Shown piece after piece: positions 58,375 to 64,000 of a DNA stretch of 64,000 nt. The notes beneath the pieces were generated by a model that was given only the letters and a program-made list of their open reading frames with translations, did not search any database and had not been told where the DNA came from. Position 1 is the first letter of the stretch, and every line of letters begins with the position of its first letter. Origin of the DNA: Roseovarius sp. ZX-A-9 (GTDB lineage Bacteria; Pseudomonadota; Alphaproteobacteria; Rhodobacterales; Rhodobacteraceae); NCBI RefSeq assembly GCF_028369135.1, contig NZ_JAPWHW010000011.1:1-64000 (forward strand), in the 5' to 3' direction. Position numbers and translations under genes: made by a program.

Positions 58375-59544
58375 ATGCTGTCTGCCTGGAACAATATAAA
58401 GCTGCGCAACGCGATGTTGCAGATCATCTATGTCGGCGGTTTCGTCGCGGTGATCGCAACGCTGATCGTGATGGGGCGCACAAACCTGCAAGCGCAGGGG
58501 ATCATCTCGGGTTTTGATTTCCTGTGGAAATCGACTGGCTGGGATGTCAACTTTTCGTTGATCGATTTCTCTGCGCGCGATCCTTACTGGCTGGTGCTGG
58601 TGGTGGGTATCCTCAACACGTTGTTCTTGGGGACGATCGGCCTTGTGCTGGCCACGGTGATTGGCGTCATCATTGGTATGGCGCGCACCACCGAAAACGA
58701 CCTCGCACGTCTTTTGGGGGCCATCTATGTCGAGGTCTTTCGTAACATCCCGCTCATCGTGCAGGTGTTTTTCTGGTATGCCATCGTCACCCGTTTTCCG
58801 GGGCCACGTCAGGCAATCAACCTGGCCGACAGCTTTTTTCTGTCCAGTCGGGGCCTTTACGGGCCGGGGCTGAACATCACCGGTCTGTCGGCGTTCCTGG
58901 GTATTGTTGCCTTCCTGGCAGGGCTGGGCGTGATCATCTGGATCAGTGCCGCCCAAAGGTTTCGCCGTATGGATCCCGCGCGCAAGACGCGCCTGCGCTG
59001 GCTGATCCTTTTGGGGGCGTTCATCGTCAGCTTGGTCATTTTCTGGATTGGGCGCATTCCTGACACCTCGTTGGTCAGTATGCCCGCCCTCAAGGGGTTG
59101 AACTTTCGCGGCGGTATCCGCATCTCGACCGAGCTGTCGGCGATGGCGATTTCGATCGCAATATATGGCGGTGCCTATATCGCCGAGATCGTGCGCGGCG
59201 GGTTCAATTCGGTTGGGCGTGGCCAGATCGAGGCGGCGAAATCCGTCGGACTGACAAAGTGGCAAGTCTTCAGCCGAGTGCGGTTTCCGCTGGCTCTTCG
59301 TGCGATGCTGCCAATCCTGACGAACCAATATGTGTGGCTTATCAAGGCGACAACTATGGGTATCGCCATCGGGTTTGCGGATTTCTTTATGGTCGTGTCG
59401 ACTGCGATTAACCAGTCGGGCCAGACGCTGGAGCTGCTGGGGATCCTGATGGGCGGCTTCCTGGTCATCAATTTCTCGCTTGCGGCGATCCTGAACAGGA
59501 TCAACCGCGCCATCGCCCTCAAGGGCAATCAACTGAGAAGCTGA
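58375..59544 (+). CDS. amino-acid ABC transporter permease (AapQ-like)
   Basis: A 389-residue membrane protein, the long form with an extended loop between segments as in AapQ. The EAA loop EAAKSVGLTKWQVFSRVRFP is near residues 286-305. Pairs with AapM. Confidence 0.93.
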   Translation: MLSAWNNIKLRNAMLQIIYVGGFVAVIATLIVMGRTNLQAQGIISGFDFLWKSTGWDVNFSLIDFSARDPYWLVLVVGILNTLFLGTIGLVLATVIGVIIGMARTTENDLARLLGAIYVEVFRNIPLIVQVFFWYAIVTRFPGPRQAINLADSFFLSSRGLYGPGLNITGLSAFLGIVAFLAGLGVIIWISAAQRFRRMDPARKTRLRWLILLGAFIVSLVIFWIGRIPDTSLVSMPALKGLNFRGGIRISTELSAMAISIAIYGGAYIAEIVRGGFNSVGRGQIEAAKSVGLTKWQVFSRVRFPLALRAMLPILTNQYVWLIKATTMGIAIGFADFFMVVSTAINQSGQTLELLGILMGGFLVINFSLAAILNRINRAIALKGNQLRS

Positions 59545-59555
59545 GGGGGATTGCG

Positions 59556-60632
59556 ATGGCCATGACAGGCGAGATGGGGCGACTGGGCCTATTGGCGACC
59601 CTGCGAGAGAAGTACTTCTCTTCGCTGGGCAACGCCGCGTTGTCGATCATCTGCTTTTCCATACTGGCGCTGATCGTCTGGAAGTTTTTCGATTGGGCGA
59701 TCCTGTCAGCGGTGTTTTCGGCCGCGAATGGCCCCGAGGCGTGCAAGGCAACCGATGGTGCCTGTTGGGCCGTGATCGACGCGCGCTGGCGGTTGATCCT
59801 CTTCGGTCTTTATCCGCACGAGGAACACTGGCGTTCGGCGTTGGCCTGCGGTGTCGTGGTGGTGATGACTGTCCTGAGTTGCCTGCCCTACTTCTGGAAC
59901 GGGCGGTCCATTTCCGTCATCTGGATCGGCGGTTTCCTCGCTTTTTACTTTCTGATGAAGGGGGGCATTCTTGGGATGCCCGTGGTGGATGAGCAGAGCT
60001 GGGGTGGGCTTTCGCTAACTGTGTTCATCTTCGTGACGACCGTGCTGGTGGGCACGCCGCTGTCCATCCTGCTAGCTCTTCTGCGCCGCTCCGAGCTGCC
60101 TTGGATTTCGGCTCTGACCGGTATTGTCATCGATAGCGTGCGCTCGCTTCCGCTGCTGACGATCCTCTTTGCCTTCGCGGTCGTGCTGCCATTCTTGCTG
60201 CCTGACTGGGCATCGGGGGACAAGCTGTACCGCGCGATCTTTGGCTCGGCGCTGTTCTTTGCTGCCTACCAGGCCGAGATCATCCGCGGTGGCATGCAAG
60301 GCGTGCCGACGGGGCAAGAGGAAGCGGCGAAATCTCTTGGCATCCGCTATCGTCACCGCATTCAGCGCATCCTTTTGCCGCAAGCGTTCAAGAATGCCCT
60401 GCCTGCAACGATCAACCAGTTTGTCATCACCTTCAAGGAAACGTCGCTGTTCATCATCATCGGCTTTTTCGAAATCCTTGCCTCGGGCAACGCGGCCTAT
60501 GGCACCGGCAACTGGACCTTCGCCTTTGTTGAAGTCTACGCCTTCATCGCCATGATTTACTTTGTCTTCGTCTTTTCGCTGTCGCGCTATGGCGCGTTTC
60601 TTGAGCGGCGGATGGACGTTGGCGACCATTAG
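59556..60632 (+). CDS. amino-acid ABC transporter permease (AapM-like)
   Basis: A 358-residue membrane protein with about eight hydrophobic segments and an EAA loop EEAAKSLGIRYRHRIQRILL. It starts 11 bp after AapQ. Together they form the channel for a broad-range L-amino-acid importer. Confidence 0.93.
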   Translation: MAMTGEMGRLGLLATLREKYFSSLGNAALSIICFSILALIVWKFFDWAILSAVFSAANGPEACKATDGACWAVIDARWRLILFGLYPHEEHWRSALACGVVVVMTVLSCLPYFWNGRSISVIWIGGFLAFYFLMKGGILGMPVVDEQSWGGLSLTVFIFVTTVLVGTPLSILLALLRRSELPWISALTGIVIDSVRSLPLLTILFAFAVVLPFLLPDWASGDKLYRAIFGSALFFAAYQAEIIRGGMQGVPTGQEEAAKSLGIRYRHRIQRILLPQAFKNALPATINQFVITFKETSLFIIIGFFEILASGNAAYGTGNWTFAFVEVYAFIAMIYFVFVFSLSRYGAFLERRMDVGDH

Positions 60633-60641
60633 GACACACTC

Positions 60642-61391
60642 ATGACAAAAACAGCCGAACCGGCCATCACCATCCGCAGCATGAACAAGTTCTACGGCAG
60701 TTTTCATGCGCTGAAGAACATCGATTTGACCGTCCAGCACGGTGAGCGGATCGTGATCTGTGGTCCATCCGGGTCGGGGAAGTCGACCCTGATCCGCTGT
60801 ATCAATCATCTTGAGGCACATCAGAGCGGTAACATCACCGTTCTGGGCAAAGCGCTGGACAATAACATTCTCCACATCGACGAAATCCGTCGCGACGTGG
60901 GCATGGTATTTCAGCATTTCAATCTCTTCCCGCATATGACTGTTCTGGAAAACTGCGTGCTGGCTCCGATGCTGGTGCGCAAATGGCCCCGCGCCAAGGC
61001 TGAAGAACTGGCAATGCAATACCTGGAAAAGGTCAAGATTCCCGAGCAGGCCGAAAAATTTCCTGGCCAATTGTCAGGTGGGCAGCAACAGCGCGTCGCA
61101 ATCGCCCGCTCGCTCAGTATGCAGCCCAAAGTGCTGCTGTTTGACGAGCCCACATCGGCGCTGGATCCGGAAATGATCTCGGAGGTGCTGGATGTCATGG
61201 TGGCGCTGGCGAAAGACGGCATGACGATGCTCTGCGTGACGCATGAGATGGGGTTCGCACGACAGGTGGCTGATCGGGTGATCTTTATGGATCAGGGCGA
61301 GATCATCGAACAGAATCCGCCCGAGGAATTCTTTGGCAATCCACAGAACGAACGGACCCAGAAATTCCTGTCGCAGATTTTGGGACATTAA
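60642..61391 (+). CDS. amino-acid ABC transporter ATPase (AapP/GlnQ-like)
   Basis: A 249-residue ATPase with Walker [10 protein letters not shown] (about residues 43-51), signature LSGGQQQRV and Walker [15 protein letters not shown]. Last gene of the Aap operon; the GntR gene converges from the other side 70 bp away. Confidence 0.94.
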   Translation: MTKTAEPAITIRSMNKFYGSFHALKNIDLTVQHGERIVICGPSGSGKSTLIRCINHLEAHQSGNITVLGKALDNNILHIDEIRRDVGMVFQHFNLFPHMTVLENCVLAPMLVRKWPRAKAEELAMQYLEKVKIPEQAEKFPGQLSGGQQQRVAIARSLSMQPKVLLFDEPTSALDPEMISEVLDVMVALAKDGMTMLCVTHEMGFARQVADRVIFMDQGEIIEQNPPEEFFGNPQNERTQKFLSQILGH

Positions 61392-61461
61392 GGCGCTTCT
61401 GGTCCGAGCTGGTAGGCAACCTGAAACCGTAAAGCGCGCGATATCACCATATATTTGGGCG

Positions 61462-62235
61462 TCAAACCGTATCGACGTCCTTAAGAAAGTCCATGAACGA
61501 GGTTTCTCTGCCGTCCATCCGGTCCTTGGCAACCACTTTGCGCGACAAGGCGCGCAAACGCCCGAGGCTGTTCAGTAGATGAACCCGCATCGCGTTGTGC
61601 GCTGCTTGCGGATCCTGCTCTTCAATGGCCACGACGATAGAATTGTGCTCGGTGTGGATCTCTTCGTAATATTGTTCTTTGAAATCCTGCGAAACCAGCG
61701 TGCTAAGTTGGAACCGTCGCGCAAACGTCGGCTCAAGGAATTTCAGGAAGCGGTGGAAGTAGGGATTCTGTGTGCCCTGCGCGATGGCCAGGTGAAACTC
61801 GAAATCGTAATGCACTTCGACGATGTCGGGATCACTATGGCGCGCGTCTACCTCCTCCATCACGCGGCGAATATTGCGCGCGTCCTCGTCCGAGCGCCGT
61901 TCGGCGCAAAGCCCGGCGGATTCCACCTCGATGGCAAGGCGCAGTTCCAGGATGGCAATGGTTTCGGGCAAGGTGTTCAGCGCGTCCGAGTTTAGCTCGA
62001 ACTTGGACGAGAAGGGGTATTTGGAGACGAACATGCCGCGCCCCTGACGCGATACCAGTATCCCGTCCGAACGCAGCTGCGCGACAGCCTCACGCACCAC
62101 TGTACGGCTGACCTCGAACTGCTCGCACAGCTCTGTTTCGGTGGGCAGTTGCTCGCCCGGCTTCAGAGAGCCGTCGAACACGCGTTTCGACAGATCTTCG
62201 GCCACGATTGCTGTCAGAGTCTTGCGCCGCGCCAT
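61462..62235 (-). CDS. FadR-type GntR transcriptional regulator
   Basis: A 257-residue regulator with an N-terminal winged helix-turn-helix (about 5-80, CEQFEVSRTVVREAVAQLRS) and an FCD effector domain with Asp/His metal-ligand candidates. AGAGGAG precedes ATG 62235. Its gene sits inside the catabolic block and motif sites resembling one another lie before its neighbours, so it is the likely controller of genes from 48.4 to 64 kb. Confidence 0.9.
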   Translation of the reverse strand: MARRKTLTAIVAEDLSKRVFDGSLKPGEQLPTETELCEQFEVSRTVVREAVAQLRSDGILVSRQGRGMFVSKYPFSSKFELNSDALNTLPETIAILELRLAIEVESAGLCAERRSDEDARNIRRVMEEVDARHSDPDIVEVHYDFEFHLAIAQGTQNPYFHRFLKFLEPTFARRFQLSTLVSQDFKEQYYEEIHTEHNSIVVAIEEQDPQAAHNAMRVHLLNSLGRLRALSRKVVAKDRMDGRETSFMDFLKDVDTV

Positions 62236-62673
62236 AGTTCGCTCCTCTTGGTATGCTTCGGTTCGGTCACGCGATCTGCGGATATCAGAATTTCTATAAA
62301 CTGAAAGCGGCACAGCAATTGCGCTGCAGGCTGCGCGGTTCAGCGTCACGACGCACTTCATTTATTACGCCACCCAACAAATGCGGACAACGTGTTGCAC
62401 AACCACTATTATGTCATATGATGTATTACAAATTCAAGCCTCGGAGTTGCGGAACATTGCGGCACTTGTCGATCTCGCCCGAGGCGATGACACCACATCG
62501 AAAATTGGCTCGGAACCGGCAGGCAGGAAAGGACCGCTGGTGTCCTGGTCTTCGCGGCATTTCCCAAGCTTGATGCAATCAAAGCGCGGACAATCCCGAG
62601 AGTTTTCATCCACCTCACTAACCCCGAACCGCTTCCCGGTTTTTCCCCGGAGCGCATTTTGAAAGGAACCAGA
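62236..62673. other. 438-bp intergenic region with a candidate GntR operator
   Basis: No credible gene was found between the GntR regulator and the RidA gene. The region contains the operator candidate at 62413-62430 and AT-rich sequence around 62400-62440 suitable for a promoter; no other structure was recognised. Confidence 0.5.
62413..62430. promoter_or_regulatory. candidate GntR operator before ridA-like gene and regulator
   Basis: GTCATATGATG followed by TATTACA gives a near-palindrome with arms TGTCATA and TATTACA (62412-62430). The 10-mer TCATATGATG recurs at 57191 and 63297. Position between the regulator and the RidA-like gene fits autoregulation and control of both. Confidence 0.55.
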
Positions 62674-63021
62674 ATGACCGAAATTAACCGCTACGCTTTT
62701 GACACCCGCGTGCATCATGGCGTGATTCATAATGGCACTGTCTACCTGACCGGCCAGGTCGCCGAGCCTGGCCAATCGGCAGCGGACCAAACCCGCGAAG
62801 TTTTAGCCAAGATCGATGATCTTCTGGCACAGGCTGGCACTGACAAAACCAAGATCTTGCACATCCAGATGTGGTTGGATGATGTGCGTGACTTTGATGA
62901 GGTCAACGTCGTTTATGACGCATGGATGCCTATGGAACATGCTCCTGCCCGTTCCTCGGGGCAAGGACGCATGGCCAAGCCCGGCATGTTGATCGAAATG
63001 ATCGTAACGGCCGCGATCTAA
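62674..63021 (+). CDS. RidA-family protein (enamine/imine deaminase)
   Basis: A 115-residue protein of the RidA/YjgF family, with TGQVAEPG in the N-terminal half, ILHIQMWLDD and the C-terminal Arg (HAPARSS) and Glu (LIEMIV) that line the active site. It hydrolyses reactive enamine/imine intermediates made by PLP or flavin amine chemistry, which fits the nearby aminotransferase and FAD oxidoreductase. GAAAGGA supports ATG 62674. Confidence 0.9.
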   Translation: MTEINRYAFDTRVHHGVIHNGTVYLTGQVAEPGQSAADQTREVLAKIDDLLAQAGTDKTKILHIQMWLDDVRDFDEVNVVYDAWMPMEHAPARSSGQGRMAKPGMLIEMIVTAAI

Positions 63022-63057
63022 CAGATCTAGCGATTGCTATCAGCGTCGAAACTTAAC

Positions 63058-63084
63058 GAGCCGTGCTCCCGACTGGCACGGCTC
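63058..63084 (+). terminator. stem-loop after the RidA-like gene
   Basis: GAGCCGTGC (63058-63066) pairs perfectly with GCACGGCTC (63076-63084) around a 9-base loop, 36 bp after the stop codon. No T-tract; probable transcription end or 3-prime stabiliser. The rest of 63022-63337 contains no gene apart from the operator at 63297. Confidence 0.55.
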
Positions 63085-63296
63085 CATGACGTGCGCAACA
63101 ACCGGCCGCGACGAAGAACAAGAGTCGCATCGAAACAGCCGCCGCTCTGGTTTGATCCCAATCAGCAGATTGCCCAAACATCACATGCATCCCACGCTTG
63201 AAACGCGCGCGGCACGCGTAGCCGTCGCGTGCGATTCAAGCGGGTCTGAAAATGTATGCGCCGGGCCATTGCAAAGCTTGCATCGGCCACAAATAT

Positions 63297-63313
63297 TCAT
63301 ATGATGTCTGACA
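63297..63313. promoter_or_regulatory. candidate GntR operator before the SDR gene
   Basis: TCATATGATGTCTGACA, 25 bp before the SDR start. The first ten bases match the sites at 57191 and 62414 exactly. Confidence 0.5.
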
Positions 63314-63337
63314 ACTGAAAAAGTTGAGGAAAGCATT

Positions 63338-64000
63338 ATGCGCAGAATTCTCGTGACTGGGGCGACGAGCGGAATTGGGCGCGCATTGGTCGAAAAATTG
63401 GCCCGGACGGATGAGGTCATTTGCATTGGCCGCAACGCGGACGCGTTGAAGGCGCTGTCGCAAATTCCCAACGTGGTTGAAGCTGTCAGTTGCGACCTGT
63501 CAGATTCGGTGGCCTGCCGCAATCTGACCGAAGGGCGCGATATCGACGTTCTGGTGAATAACGCCGGCGCTCTGCCCTCCAGTTCGGGATTTGCCGATCT
63601 GCCGCCTGAGGCGATCAACACCATGATCGACGTGAACTTCCGCGCTGTAATGCACCTGACGCAAGGCGCGTTGCGCCAGATGCAGAAGAAGGGCAGGGGC
63701 CACATTGTCTTTGTCGGCTCAAGCGCTGGGCTGTTTCCCCATCCCGGCGCCACGGTCTATGGCGCAACAAAGGCGGCAACGTCACTTTTTGCCGATGCGT
63801 TGCGCGCCGAACTGGCCGAATGGCGCATCCGCGTGACCGAGGTGGCGCCGGGCCGCACGCGCTCGGATCTTTATCGCGAGGCGATCGGCGCAGGCGCATC
63901 TGGCCAGCTTTACGACGAGTATGAACCGCTCGAGCCCTCTGATGTGGCGGATGCCATCGCTTATGCGCTGAATGTGCCGGACCATGTCGATGTTTCTCGC
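63338..64000 (+). CDS. SDR-family oxidoreductase, cut by the window end
   Basis: At least 221 residues, reading off the right edge. TGATSGIGRA nucleotide-binding motif, NNAG, catalytic Ser in GSSAG and Tyr-x3-Lys in YGATKAAT are all present, so the visible part is a complete catalytic core. TTGAGGAAAGC precedes ATG 63338. Probably another step or side reaction of the catabolic block. Confidence 0.9.
   Translation, partial: MRRILVTGATSGIGRALVEKLARTDEVICIGRNADALKALSQIPNVVEAVSCDLSDSVACRNLTEGRDIDVLVNNAGALPSSSGFADLPPEAINTMIDVNFRAVMHLTQGALRQMQKKGRGHIVFVGSSAGLFPHPGATVYGATKAATSLFADALRAELAEWRIRVTEVAPGRTRSDLYREAIGAGASGQLYDEYEPLEPSDVADAIAYALNVPDHVDVSR

Noticed and set aside
58351-59532. A 393-residue minus-strand open frame opposite the AapQ-like permease
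   Set aside because: Charged, His/Asp-rich translation typical of the complement of membrane-protein codons.

Overview
The window reads as a single replicon segment of an alphaproteobacterium, most likely a marine or halophilic member of the Rhodobacterales (Roseobacter-like). Reasons are the GC-rich coding, tightly overlapping operons (many ATGA or TGATG junctions), Aap-type amino-acid and TRAP importers, uronate-dehydrogenase-like and HyuA/HyuB catabolic genes, and FnrL-like boxes. No rRNA, tRNA or CRISPR was seen. The left edge (6-74) carries three tandem 23-bp units that look like the end of an IS21-type insertion element.

Region 1 (0.2-8.4 kb): a LysR regulator diverges from a Pot/spermidine-type ABC importer operon that continues into an agmatinase-like ureohydrolase, a thiamine-diphosphate enzyme and a TSUP permease, probably a catabolic unit for a guanidino or polyamine compound. 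After a 450-bp gene-free stretch, 8.9-12.0 kb (minus strand) encodes a DevBCA-type exporter.

Region 2 (12.1-39.1 kb) is the most striking part: an apparent oxygen-limitation island. Four FNR-type boxes (12127, 13845, 22776, 27752) each have a -10-like hexamer 20-22 bp downstream. They front a CbpA/CbpM chaperone pair; a stress membrane protein, ferritin-like protein and FtsH paralogue; a minus-strand phaC-fabI-(small protein)-maoC/pta-ackA operon; a RbbA-type ABC cluster; and one long operon joining a YfcC-type carrier, arginine deiminase, ornithine carbamoyltransferase and carbamate kinase to a complete nine-gene N-type F1Fo ATPase (atpDCQRBEFAG). Both metabolic operons end in kinases that make ATP by substrate-level phosphorylation (acyl phosphate and carbamoyl phosphate). 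The ATPase could turn that ATP into an ion gradient. My reading is an anaerobic survival module running on arginine and stored polyhydroxybutyrate.

Region 3 (39.1-45.7 kb): a GntR regulator and a maleate-isomerase/EutA-like protein diverge from a TRAP transporter, a metal-free creatinase-like M24 protein and a nitrilase-family amidohydrolase. This resembles ectoine-type degradation clusters but lacks their usual enzymes. Region 4 (45.7-46.6 kb) is a small CcdA/CcdB-like toxin-antitoxin pair preceded by a perfect 36-bp palindrome.

Region 5 (46.8-64.0 kb) is a second catabolic block. Dehydrogenases on the minus strand diverge from an aldolase, HyuA, HyuB, aminotransferase, uronate-dehydrogenase-like and FAD oxidoreductase operon. 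It is followed by an AapJQMP amino-acid importer, a FadR-type GntR regulator, a RidA protein and an SDR cut by the window end. A shared motif (TCATATGATG and close variants) before four transcription units suggests that the local GntR protein controls the whole block.
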